Source: Mahella australiensis 50-1 BON
GTDB lineage: Bacteria; Bacillota; Clostridia; Mahellales; Mahellaceae
NCBI RefSeq assembly: GCF_000213255.1
Contig: NC_015520.1
Span: 2,597,349 to 2,661,348 of the forward strand
DNA length: 64,000 bases
Direction: 5' to 3'
Shown here: piece by piece, positions 7,510-14,562 of the stretch
Numbering within the stretch: the first letter of the stretch is position 1
Layout of the letters: every line of letters begins with the position of its first letter
Notes under the pieces: model-generated
Database searches by the model: none
What the model was told of the DNA's origin: nothing
The model's input: only the letters and a program-made list of their open reading frames with translations
Program-made: the position numbers and the translations under genes

Positions 7510-7731
7510 TTACGCCCCCTTCAAATATCCCATTTCATCCAATTTATCTTTTGCAAGTGCCTCTGTATACAAGGAAATCAAATCCATAAAATCTAAAGTT
7601 ATCATGCCAAACATCACGTCTATGGCCTTAACCTGTTTATTCTTAAAATTAATACTTACTGGCAACAAATTCAACCTCGTTGCCAATTTATAATAAAAAT
7701 AAATATCTTTCGGTGCTTTCTTTCTAAACAT
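7510..7731 (-). CDS. 73-aa protein of unknown function
   Basis: MFRKKAPKDIYFYYKLATRL start with AAAGGAG upstream. The mid part (VKAIDVMFGMITLDFMDLIS) is hydrophobic and helical. It lies third in the 8535-7261 operon; the tight spacing to the 81-aa gene suggests co-translation. Confidence 0.6.
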   Translation of the reverse strand: MFRKKAPKDIYFYYKLATRLNLLPVSINFKNKQVKAIDVMFGMITLDFMDLISLYTEALAKDKLDEMGYLKGA

Positions 7732-7759
7732 TTTTATTCTCCTTTCTTAATACAATTCA

Positions 7760-8119
7760 TTAAAACTTGCCTGCTCTCTCAAGTAGCTGCTTTAACAAAG
7801 CATCTTGGTCTTTAATACCCTTAGGATACTTAGCTGCATCCAAAAGTGTTATTAATACCATCGGTGCTCTATCCAACCGCAATCCTGGAATTACTTCCTC
7901 TGGCCCAATAAACTCTGGTTCCGATATTCCTATAGCATACTCCTGCCGATAAACTATTCGTACTCTACGTGGCTTAAATTCAATTGAATTTATATTTATT
8001 ATTATAGCCAACCGCTTACCTTTAGATATATAGAAATACGCAGGATATTCCATATTGTAAAATCCCCTGTAAGGTATTTCTGGCTCTAAATTATAAACAT
8101 CCCGAAATTCTGGCGCCAT
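7760..8119 (-). CDS. 119-aa protein of unknown function
   Basis: MAPEFRDVYNLEPEIPYRGF start with GGAGGTGATATTGA upstream. The sequence is beta-rich and ends DALLKQLLERAGKF. It sits between the DUF1413-like gene and two small ORFs in one operon. No family recognised. Confidence 0.6.
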   Translation of the reverse strand: MAPEFRDVYNLEPEIPYRGFYNMEYPAYFYISKGKRLAIIININSIEFKPRRVRIVYRQEYAIGISEPEFIGPEEVIPGLRLDRAPMVLITLLDAAKYPKGIKDQDALLKQLLERAGKF

Positions 8120-8148
8120 TCAATATCACCTCCATTTTACTAATTTTA

Positions 8149-8535
8149 TCATATCTTTTCATACATTGCCTTTCCACCATAAGCGGATTTTTTGCCTATG
8201 AATTTTACATTTGGATACTGGCCGTTTATCACGGCTCGATAAAAATATTTACCCAATCGTTGCCTTTGCCCATTCGTCAAATCTCGCCAATCAAGACCAA
8301 ATAGCTCTTGCAGTAAGAACTTTTTCTTACTTGGCAATTTGTCTAATGATTCTTCCAGAATTTTCTGAATTGTTTCATCATCAACATAGTTTTCCACCTC
8401 CTTGAATACGATCCCATCATTTATACACCGTTGAACACACCGCTTGATGAATTCACTCAACGATATGCCGTTTTTTATAGACTCACGCTTTATCGTCTCA
8501 CTGAACTCATCATCAAAATCGATCGTGATCCTCAA
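8149..8535 (-). CDS. RHH-like N-terminus fused to a DUF1413-like domain
   Basis: The protein is 128 aa. Residues 1-45 (MRITIDFDDEFSETIKRESI then ISLSEFIKRCV) look like a ribbon-helix-helix DNA-binding segment. Residues about 70-115 (KKFLLQELFGLDWRDLTNGQ then RLGKYFYRAV) match the DUF1413 pattern. TTG 8533-8535 is the start because AAAGAGGTGAG is correctly spaced. Likely a small autoregulatory DNA-binding protein heading its operon. Confidence 0.7.
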   Translation of the reverse strand: MRITIDFDDEFSETIKRESIKNGISLSEFIKRCVQRCINDGIVFKEVENYVDDETIQKILEESLDKLPSKKKFLLQELFGLDWRDLTNGQRQRLGKYFYRAVINGQYPNVKFIGKKSAYGGKAMYEKI

Positions 8536-8580
8536 AGTTTCTCACCTCTTTCTTTGCACAAATATTTTATTTATGCAAAT

Positions 8581-8608
8581 AGTATATCACACTTTCTGAA
8601 TTTTGCAA
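8581..8608 (-). promoter_or_regulatory. promoter copy G (leader-RNA promoter without the leader)
   Basis: TTGCAA, 16 bp, TATACT on the minus strand, with the same AATTCAGAAAG spacer as copies A, C and D. Here the structured leader is absent and the RHH gene starts within about 45 bp. Confidence 0.7.
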
Positions 8609-8664
8609 TAGTTTTTTTTAAGATAGAGGATAAGGCTAATTCCTAGCCCTATTCTCTATGCCTC

Positions 8665-8707
8665 CATCTCAACCACAAGCGGTGTGGCTTTCTGCCAAGG
8701 TATTGGT
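8665..8707 (+). repeat. palindromic dispersed repeat R3 (degenerate)
   Basis: CCACAAGCGGTGTGGCTTTC followed by TGCCAAGGTATTGG aligns with R2 and R5 but is diverged. Confidence 0.5.
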
Positions 8708-8712
8708 AACAC

Positions 8713-8776
8713 GGGTTAAAACTACCATTAGCGCCGCTTAGATCAGCTGTTTTACGAACCATATATGGGCAGGCAT
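8713..8776 (-). pseudogene. 64-bp fragment of an ardC-like gene
   Basis: This stretch matches 17502-17566 inside the ArdC-like gene almost base for base (shared CGCTTAGATCAGCTGTTT and ACGAACCATATATGGGCA). It has no reading context here, so it is a scrap of a second, lost ardC copy. The remainder of 8536-8875 holds promoter G, R3 and the promoter of the following gene. Confidence 0.7.
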
Positions 8777-8829
8777 ACGCTAATGGTTAAAGCTAGGGGC
8801 TACTGCATTTGCTTTGCCTTCCGGTGTGG

Positions 8830-8835
8830 TATAAT
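8830..8835 (+). promoter_or_regulatory. -10 element upstream of the cell-wall-binding protein gene
   Basis: GGTATAATATATAT: TATAAT lies about 40 bp before ATG 8876, preceded by GC-richer sequence with only a weak -35 candidate. AAAAGGAGAAA is the ribosome site. Confidence 0.45.
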
Positions 8836-8875
8836 ATATATATATATATAATATATTAAAAGGAGAAAATATATC

Positions 8876-10477
8876 ATGTACAAAAAAACACTTGCTCTAA
8901 TTGCGATTTTCGCCCTTTTATTAACGTTGATGACAGGCATGGTTACTATGCCGGCTTTTGCAGCAGGTACTTATCAACGGCTAGCCGGTGCCGACAGGTA
9001 CGAAACATCAGCAGCTATAAGCCGGAAAGGCTGGGAAAGCACCGATGCCGTAGTGATAGCCTGTGGCGAAAACTTCCCGGACGGGTTAGCAGGAGGTCCC
9101 CTGGCATACAAATATAACGCGCCGCTTCTGCTCGTACAGAAAAACCAAATTCCGGTACCAATTTTAAAAGAAATCCAGCGTCTCAAGCCGCAAAAAGCAT
9201 ACATATTAGGCGGGCCGGGCGTAGTGTCTGACAGTATTAAACAAACACTGGAGGATAAAGGCATATCTGTTGAGCGCGTATATGGTGTTGACAGAACGGT
9301 CACCGCAGCTGAAATAGCAAAGATTATAGGTGCTCCGGATGGCAAAGCAGTGATAGCATCCGGTCTTAACTTCCCTGATGCGTTAGCTGCCGCACCTGTT
9401 GCAGCTAAGAACGGCTGGCCGATACTGTTTGTTTCAGGTTCGACTATCCCGACTGCTACTAAAGATGCACTAACAGCACTTAATATAAATCAGGTTGATA
9501 TAATAGGCGGGATCGGTGTTGTACCGTCAGATATAGAAGTTAAGCTTATTGAGATGGGTATGGATACCAAAAGATTATCCGGTTATAATCGTGAGCTTAC
9601 ATCACTCGATATAGCCAAAACGTATTTCGAGCCGGGAGATGGCATAATATTAGCCACAGGCCGGAGTTATGCTGATGCGCTATCAGTATCACCATTTGCT
9701 GCTAAAATTGGCCAGCCCGTTATTTTGTGCAGTACAGATTCCGTTGCCAGTAAGATCCGGACAACAGCTAAGGAAACCGGATTAACAACCGATGAAGTGA
9801 CAGTGGTAGGCGGCATAGGTGCAGTATCTCAAAAAGCTGTAAACAAACTATTTTCGCCGCCGGATTCTCAAATTGTAAATTATGACTGGGATTTAACCGA
9901 AGCCGTCCAAAACGGTATGACTCCCGTATTTACCGAACAAGCTTCTAAAATAGAGGCATATTATAATGCTGCACAGAATATACTGTCGTCAATAATCGTA
10001 CCAGGGATGTCTGACTATGAGAAAGAGAAGGCAATTCATGACTATATAATTAACAATACTAGATATGATATAGAGAATTATGACAACGATACCATCCCAC
10101 CGGATTCATACAGCCCATACGGCGCTTTAATCAATCACGTAGCAGTATGTCAAGGATATGCCGAAGCAACGGATCTGCTGCTTAACATGGCCGGGATAGA
10201 GAGTAAGGTAATATCTGGCGAGGCAAACAACGGCGAAATAACAGGAGGTCATGCCTGGAATATAGTTAAAATCGACGGCAAGTATTATCATGTGGATACC
10301 ACGGCGGATGATCCCGTTTCTTCGAGTGGCAAAAACATTTTGAGATACGATTATTTTAACTTAAGTGATGAGGAAATAGGCAAAGACCATTTTTGGGATA
10401 AAGAGAACTATCCGGCATGTCCCAAGCCCGGACCACATCCCAAATATGACAACAGGAGATATCCGACATCTTATTAG
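8876..10477 (+). CDS. secreted protein: CW_binding_2 repeats plus transglutaminase-like domain
   Basis: The protein is 533 aa. A signal peptide (residues 1-30, ending AFAAG) is followed by three cell-wall-binding repeats (about 33-325: RLAGADRYETSAAISR, RVYGVDRTVTAAEIA, RLSGYNRELTSLDIA), as in clostridial S-layer-type proteins that bind wall polymer. The C-terminal 190 aa are a transglutaminase/protease-like domain with an intact triad: Cys near 426 (HVAVCQGYAEA), His near 458 (GGHAWNIV), Asp near 474 (YHVDTTADD). It probably acts at the cell surface, either cross-linking or cleaving. It is monocistronic, with a terminator at 10531-10562. As surface cargo on a mobile element it might affect envelope access or mating contacts (inference). 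Confidence 0.9.
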   Translation: MYKKTLALIAIFALLLTLMTGMVTMPAFAAGTYQRLAGADRYETSAAISRKGWESTDAVVIACGENFPDGLAGGPLAYKYNAPLLLVQKNQIPVPILKEIQRLKPQKAYILGGPGVVSDSIKQTLEDKGISVERVYGVDRTVTAAEIAKIIGAPDGKAVIASGLNFPDALAAAPVAAKNGWPILFVSGSTIPTATKDALTALNINQVDIIGGIGVVPSDIEVKLIEMGMDTKRLSGYNRELTSLDIAKTYFEPGDGIILATGRSYADALSVSPFAAKIGQPVILCSTDSVASKIRTTAKETGLTTDEVTVVGGIGAVSQKAVNKLFSPPDSQIVNYDWDLTEAVQNGMTPVFTEQASKIEAYYNAAQNILSSIIVPGMSDYEKEKAIHDYIINNTRYDIENYDNDTIPPDSYSPYGALINHVAVCQGYAEATDLLLNMAGIESKVISGEANNGEITGGHAWNIVKIDGKYYHVDTTADDPVSSSGKNILRYDYFNLSDEEIGKDHFWDKENYPACPKPGPHPKYDNRRYPTSY

Positions 10478-10480
10478 TAA

Positions 10481-10518
10481 AAAGCCTCGCCATTTGTGGT
10501 GAGGCGAAGTCAGTCTTT
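10481..10518 (-). repeat. palindromic dispersed repeat R4
   Basis: GCCTCGCCATTTGTGGTGAG forms a hairpin right after the stop of the 8876 gene. It is the short form of the R family. Confidence 0.6.
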
Positions 10519-10530
10519 TATGTTCGCAGT

Positions 10531-10562
10531 AGCCGCTATTAACAGTAGCGGCTTTGTTTTTT
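10531..10562 (+). terminator. terminator of the cell-wall-binding protein gene
   Basis: Stem AGCCGCTA/TAGCGGCT followed by TTGTTTTTT. Confidence 0.8.
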
Positions 10563-10597
10563 CTCTCAGAACCTCTTGCGCCTTTTTTTACCTTACA

Positions 10598-10740
10598 TGA
10601 TAAGAACAATAACGCAATATAATAACACATGATAATTAAGCTTATATTGCATTTTAGAGCGTTTTTTGCTCTGATTATGCTCTAAAAAGGGGGATTATCC
10701 CCCCTTAAAAACGCATGATAATATTTTATCCGCCTTTTTG
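10598..10740. other. AT-rich intergenic stretch with ATGATAA repeats and a GGGGGAT hairpin
   Basis: Contains CATGATAA three times (near 10597, 10629, 10712) and the palindrome GGGGGATTATCCCCC near 10690. On the minus strand the palindrome runs into TTTTTAGAGC. No gene is visible. It could be a terminator or replication-related site. Confidence 0.4.
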
Positions 10741-10764
10741 CATCGATTATGTTATCATAAACCT

Positions 10765-10822
10765 TTCGTTGCTTCTGACTACTCTCCGCCACTTGTGGCG
10801 AGGCTTTCTGCTAAACCATCAG
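10765..10822 (+). repeat. palindromic dispersed repeat R5
   Basis: CTCCGCCACTTGTGGCGAGG then CTTTCTGCTAAACCATCAG; the palindromic core is CGCCACTTGTGGCG. Confidence 0.7.
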
Positions 10823-10842
10823 ATTCCCAGCTTAAAATACCA

Positions 10843-10903
10843 AAATACTATAGTACTGTTATACTAAAGTACTAAAGTATTATAGTACTATTCAAGCTAT
10901 TTT
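10843..10903. repeat. cluster of GTACT-type short repeats (operator/iteron-like)
   Basis: Several AGTACT / AGTATT units with ATAGTACT palindromes lie in 60 bp, ending TAGTACTATTCAAGCTA. The same block occurs inverted at 28866-28930, so it is a mobile or functionally conserved site. Position in a 620-bp gene-free stretch suggests a binding-site array. Confidence 0.55.
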
Positions 10904-10934
10904 TGAATATTCACAGCACCTAGCATTGCTATGT

Positions 10935-10995
10935 ATTGTTCCTGACTACTCCCCGCCACAAGTGGCGTGGATTTCTGCTAAACCATAGGTAAGGG
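10935..10995 (+). repeat. palindromic dispersed repeat R6
   Basis: CCCGCCACAAGTGGCGTGG then ATTTCTGCTAAACCATAGG, a close relative of R5. Confidence 0.65.
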
Positions 10996-11032
10996 TTCCA
11001 TTATGTTTTGCTATGAACCGGAGCCTGCATAC

Positions 11033-11061
11033 TTGACTTATGTATAACGATGTTATACAAT
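11033..11061 (+). promoter_or_regulatory. sigma-A-type promoter
   Basis: TTGACT, 17 bp, TACAAT, located 37 bp upstream of the 98-aa gene. A consensus-like strong promoter for the three-gene operon 11098-12176. Confidence 0.75.
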
Positions 11062-11097
11062 ATAGTCAGAAAGAAAAAATGAATAGAGGTAACAAAA

Positions 11098-11394
11098 ATG
11101 AAAGCAACGCTAAAACGCGGCATATGGCCGCTGGGCGGATGGCATGAAGTTATAATACATGCGGATAAAATTGCGTGTATGATGGTGGATAACGTGGAAT
11201 GGAGCATATATTTCGTCCAGCACGATATTTATATCGTTGCACGGACGGAATACGGCTACTTCGGCCCGGAGCGAAACTATTCCGAATACGAAACATTCGA
11301 TGGCCTGCCCCGTGGGCGGCAGGAAGTGGCGGGATACATCATCCCGCTTGAACTAGTGGATAGTGCCTTTGATGCACTATTCCCGATATGCTAA
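11098..11394 (+). CDS. 98-aa protein of unknown function
   Basis: MKATLKRGIWPLGGWHEVII start; it is beta-rich with many aromatics (EWSIYFVQHDIYIVARTEYG). First gene of a three-gene operon with a strong promoter. No recognised family; such small proteins are typical of phage and plasmid early regions. Confidence 0.65.
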   Translation: MKATLKRGIWPLGGWHEVIIHADKIACMMVDNVEWSIYFVQHDIYIVARTEYGYFGPERNYSEYETFDGLPRGRQEVAGYIIPLELVDSAFDALFPIC

Positions 11395-11440
11395 AAAATA
11401 CGGCTTGCCGGTGGCCGTAAATACCGGTAATACAAAAAAT
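11395..11440 (+). repeat. intercistronic hairpin element, copy 1
   Basis: AAAATACGGCTTGCCGGTGG then CCGTAAATA forms a TACGGC/GCCGTA stem directly before the ribosome site of the next gene. A near-identical copy lies at 11656-11700, so each downstream gene of this operon has the same leader. Confidence 0.6.
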
Positions 11441-11454
11441 AGGAGGTAGAAAAA

Positions 11455-11658
11455 ATGGTAAAAGTTAATGCTTTCTTTGTGAACGACAGTCATGATATAG
11501 AACGCTTTTTAAGTGATAGCCGAATTGTCGGGTTAACTGATGCCCGGCTTATGCAGATGGATTGGGATGACGGAGAGGGAACCGCCCTCATAGTGAATGA
11601 CAGCGTACTCTCACGATTAGAAGAAATCGCGGAAGAATACGGCATAAAGTTAGTATAA
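11455..11658 (+). CDS. 67-aa acidic protein of unknown function
   Basis: MVKVNAFFVNDSHDIERFLS start with AGGAGGTAG upstream. Strongly acidic (about 15 D/E), which could suit a DNA-mimic or inhibitor, but there is no family evidence. It sits between two copies of the hairpin leader. Confidence 0.6.
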   Translation: MVKVNAFFVNDSHDIERFLSDSRIVGLTDARLMQMDWDDGEGTALIVNDSVLSRLEEIAEEYGIKLV

Positions 11659-11700
11659 AAAATACGGCTTGCTGGTGGCCGTAAACGTCGGCATATAAAA
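11656..11700 (+). repeat. intercistronic hairpin element, copy 2
   Basis: AAAATACGGCTTGCTGGTGG followed by CCGTAAACG. It differs from copy 1 mainly in the loop, as expected for a conserved RNA stem. Confidence 0.6.
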
Positions 11701-11717
11701 ATATGGAGGAATGAAAA

Positions 11718-12176
11718 ATGGCAAGAGAAAAATTATTCGCTGTCAGAATAGACAGCGATATATATGAGCTGTATAGTCGTTTATGTAACAAGCATGCAGC
11801 TACTGTATCGTCTATGACGAGAAAACTCGTCGAGGACTGGACAAATGATGAATTGTGCAGTATTTTGGACGACATATGTGTGCTAGAGCTAACTTCGGCA
11901 GAGCTGAAAGATGCTTTGCCTGAAGTATACGACAATCTGCTGGCCATGTTGTCCGGATTTGCAGCTGATCCGGACAACATGGTTACAGATGAAAACGTGG
12001 CTATGTTTGAGAGTGGTAAGTATATTATTGAGTTACTATTTGGTGAGGACGGAGTAGCCTACACCGCCGGGAAAGATACTCAGGAAATAAACAACCAGCC
12101 ACCATGGGCTCATGATACATGGAACGACTTTTTAGCAGCCGCTTCAAAAAAGTGGCTGCTAAAAATAATAGAATAA
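11718..12176 (+). CDS. 152-aa protein with RHH-like N-terminus
   Basis: MAREKLFAVRIDSDIYELYS then SSMTRKLVEDW looks like a ribbon-helix-helix DNA-binding segment (residues 3-45), followed by an acidic helical C-terminus. Third gene of the operon; its last codons form a symmetric hairpin (AGCAGCCGCT...GTGGCTGCT) that may also act as a weak terminator. Role unknown; possibly a regulator of this operon. Confidence 0.6.
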   Translation: MAREKLFAVRIDSDIYELYSRLCNKHAATVSSMTRKLVEDWTNDELCSILDDICVLELTSAELKDALPEVYDNLLAMLSGFAADPDNMVTDENVAMFESGKYIIELLFGEDGVAYTAGKDTQEINNQPPWAHDTWNDFLAAASKKWLLKIIE

Positions 12177-12325
12177 AGAAGGAGCGTTAGATATGGTATT
12201 ATGAAAATGTGGGAATAGGAGCTTTTAATCTCCGGATAGCATTAGAGAAGAATAAAAATAGAGAATAAATTTTTGCACTTGGATTTAGACACGTGTAAAT
12301 GCCCCTAGATTTGATTTTTTTGTGT

Positions 12326-12360
12326 GAGAGGTATAAATACATTACCTCTCTTATTTTTTT
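12326..12360 (+). terminator. intrinsic terminator
   Basis: GAGAGGTA/TACCTCTC stem followed by TTATTTTTTT. The rest of 12177-12539 is gene-free, with further hairpins at about 12422-12466 (ACCTTTTCC/GGAAAAGGT) and 12476-12515, which may end the toxin transcript from the other side. Confidence 0.8.
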
Positions 12361-12539
12361 GCGTTGTAGGGTAATCTGAAAAGCTTATTTAGAATAAGGT
12401 AAGTATATAGGAATTATTATAGAAACCTTTTCCCTATTTCACTATCGCTCAATAAGGAAAAGGTATAAAAAGCAGGACATAGCTACGCTTCGCTTTGCTA
12501 TTTCCTGTCTATGAAAGGGAGTCTCCGCCCATTTGTAGC

Positions 12540-13181
12540 TTAACGAGCTGGGTGGTTTTCTTTTTCTACTTTTTTTTGAGACTGATTACTGTTATGTTGA
12601 TCGGCTTTAACTTGTGCTGCGGTTATTTGGTCTTTTATTGATGACATTGTAGAAGTGGTATTTTCTGTTACAGATGGCGCAGCTTCTTGTGATGCTGTAT
12701 GTATTTGATGTAATTCTTCTAACATAAGATTTTCAAGCCGCTTTATATCTGGAAATACTACAGTTTTACCTTTGCGTATAAGCTGATGAAGTTGTTGCAT
12801 GTTGGAATGTACTTCTTGTGCAATAGAGTATTTTATAGGTACAGGATTGCCATTTCTTGTGTGAATATGATCTATATACTGGTCAGTAATAGGAAACATA
12901 TTTTGCAGTAAAAAAGCTGATTTTCTTCCATCGAACTCACCCAAAACGATCGTAAGACATTTACCATATTTTGCAACTTGCTTATCGTATATAGCCTTAT
13001 ATTTTGCTATTTTTGTGCTCATAGGGACAACCCATAATAAACCTTTGTTTTTTGGATCTTCCATACAAAGGTAAGTTGGCCGATAAGTGCCATTTTCTTT
13101 ATTTTGCATTAGTTTATCATCTTGCACTTTATCAAAATAAGCATCTTTTATATGGTAAGCATAGCCTTCTTGAAACTTCAT
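12540..13181 (-). CDS. type III toxin-antitoxin toxin (ToxN/CptN/TenpN-like endoribonuclease)
   Basis: The protein is 213 aa. The first 150 residues (MKFQEGYAYHIKDAYFDKVQ, then LWVVPMSTKIAKY, YGKCLTIVLGEF, LLQNMFPITDQYIDHIH) match my recall of type III TA toxins, RNases inhibited by a repeat RNA. The C-terminal 50 aa are a Q/N/K-rich tail. The gene order is diagnostic: promoter, two 48-bp repeats, terminator, then this gene. ATG 13179-13181 fits AGGTGA; an upstream GTG would bury that site. Likely an abortive-infection or plasmid-maintenance module. The exact subfamily is uncertain. Confidence 0.8.
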   Translation of the reverse strand: MKFQEGYAYHIKDAYFDKVQDDKLMQNKENGTYRPTYLCMEDPKNKGLLWVVPMSTKIAKYKAIYDKQVAKYGKCLTIVLGEFDGRKSAFLLQNMFPITDQYIDHIHTRNGNPVPIKYSIAQEVHSNMQQLHQLIRKGKTVVFPDIKRLENLMLEELHQIHTASQEAAPSVTENTTSTMSSIKDQITAAQVKADQHNSNQSQKKVEKENHPAR

Positions 13182-13199
13182 AAATATCACCTATATGAG

Positions 13200-13231
13200 A
13201 ATATAGCCCTATCAAAAGATAGGGCTATATT
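13200..13231 (-). terminator. terminator between antitoxin RNA repeats and toxin gene
   Basis: Perfect 14-bp stem AATATAGCCCTATC / GATAGGGCTATATT with a 4-nt loop. In type III systems this partial terminator sets the RNA:toxin ratio. Confidence 0.85.
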
Positions 13232-13241
13232 CTGTAATTTT

Positions 13242-13337
13242 CGAGCCGTTCACTTGTATAGCCGCCAACGGTGGGCGGACAATATTTGTCGAGCCGTTCA
13301 CTTGTATAGCCGCCAACGGTGGGCGGACAATATTTTC
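13242..13337 (-). ncRNA. type III antitoxin RNA, two 48-bp tandem repeats
   Basis: Two virtually identical 48-bp units (13242-13289 and 13290-13337), each containing GTCCGCCCACCGTTGGCGG then CTATACAAGTGAACGGCTCG on the minus strand. GCCCACCGTTGGCGG can form a hairpin or pseudoknot stem in each unit. Unit length and number fit antitoxin RNAs processed by the toxin into repeat-length pseudoknots. Confidence 0.8.
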
Positions 13338-13368
13338 GGTTTTTTAGGTATCTCAACCTTGTATTATT

Positions 13369-13397
13369 ATTATACGGGATAAATCAGAGTATGTCAA
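13369..13397 (-). promoter_or_regulatory. strong promoter of the type III TA locus
   Basis: Minus-strand TTGACA, 17 bp, TATAAT: perfect consensus boxes, placed about 30 bp before the first repeat. Confidence 0.9.
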
Positions 13398-13448
13398 GAT
13401 ATTTTAATAAAAAATGCATAATAATAATACAATATAATATATCTTATA

Positions 13449-13477
13449 TTGCGTTAATTAATATAATATGGTATAAT
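13449..13477 (+). promoter_or_regulatory. promoter for the 13525-17025 operon
   Basis: TTGCGT, 17 bp, TATAAT on the plus strand, 48 bp upstream of ATG 13525. Confidence 0.75.
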
Positions 13478-13524
13478 TAAGGCATAAAGCCGGGCAAAAC
13501 AAAAAAAGAAGGGAATCGATAGCG

Positions 13525-14532
13525 ATGCTGGTAGAATATGCGGATTGCTATGCACTGAATTTTGTTAACGGTGCAGATCTCCGAAACACTAAAGAATTTG
13601 ATATTGATTTTGATTTAGTTAATGGGCGCAAGATAGAGCTTGAGCTTTATGCGCGTCAGAAAAAAGACGGGACGTATAAGGTAGTAGAAGTATTATTCGA
13701 CAAAACCGCAGACGAACAGGATATCATAGATTTAAGCGGGATATACTGGTATATCATAGGGAAAGGCTACGAGAACAAGAAAGTGCGGCCGATACTTAAC
13801 ATATGGGAAGACGGTGATTATTATATAATTGCTTCGATAGATGGATGTGCGACAGATACTGTCAAGCATATACAGCCCCGGCCGGTATGCTGGTGGCCAA
13901 GCAAAGATGCATGGCAAGAAACGGCCTTTTGCCGACACTTCCTGCCAATCAGTGAAGTCAAAGCCAATTTTTATACCTATGACCAGTTTGCTAAAAGGAA
14001 CAGCGATATACCATATCAGAATATCGGCTTGGAATACGCACGGCAGATAAGGAACCTGCGCAGCCAATTGCAATACTGTAAAAAAAACCATCTAGTAGCA
14101 TCGTTAAAAGTAGTAGACGTAGATAAAGCCCAGAAATACATTCATGATAATAGGTTGGAAGATAACGAACAAACATGGGCATCCCTTGTGACAAAAGACG
14201 ATTTGTTCATTGATATGCCGGATATATATACCGAAACAAACATCGTGTATACTACTAAAGAAACGGGAAAGAAGATAACCATAGAGGCCCTATCATACTA
14301 CCCCGCTCATCCGGCTGATATTGATTGTATTGTCGCGGTAGAATATCTGGACAAGGTTAAACGCATAACCAAGTATTGGCTTAATCCTCTTTTTAATACA
14401 GAATCTTTGTATAACAAGGTGTTTGATATGATCTGTGCCGCTGCGGCTAAAGCAGGGATCACCAAAATAGAAGTCATACAACCGGGCATGTCGTTCGAGT
14501 CATGCCCGCATTGCGGAGAATTGCTGATATAG
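13525..14532 (+). CDS. 335-aa protein with C-terminal CPHCG knuckle, unknown function
   Basis: MLVEYADCYALNFVNGADLR start with AAGAAGGGA upstream. The N-terminal half is beta-rich (LVNGRKIELELYARQKKDG). It ends SFESCPHCGELLI, a half zinc ribbon. First gene of an operon containing RNase HI and the recombinase. No family recognised. Confidence 0.65.
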   Translation: MLVEYADCYALNFVNGADLRNTKEFDIDFDLVNGRKIELELYARQKKDGTYKVVEVLFDKTADEQDIIDLSGIYWYIIGKGYENKKVRPILNIWEDGDYYIIASIDGCATDTVKHIQPRPVCWWPSKDAWQETAFCRHFLPISEVKANFYTYDQFAKRNSDIPYQNIGLEYARQIRNLRSQLQYCKKNHLVASLKVVDVDKAQKYIHDNRLEDNEQTWASLVTKDDLFIDMPDIYTETNIVYTTKETGKKITIEALSYYPAHPADIDCIVAVEYLDKVKRITKYWLNPLFNTESLYNKVFDMICAAAAKAGITKIEVIQPGMSFESCPHCGELLI

Positions 14533-14562
14533 AGGAAAAGGCAAAGCAAGGAGGTAATTTTT

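Noticed and set aside
13242-13337. CRISPR array
   Set aside because: The two 48-bp units abut without spacers, and the context is a type III toxin-antitoxin locus.
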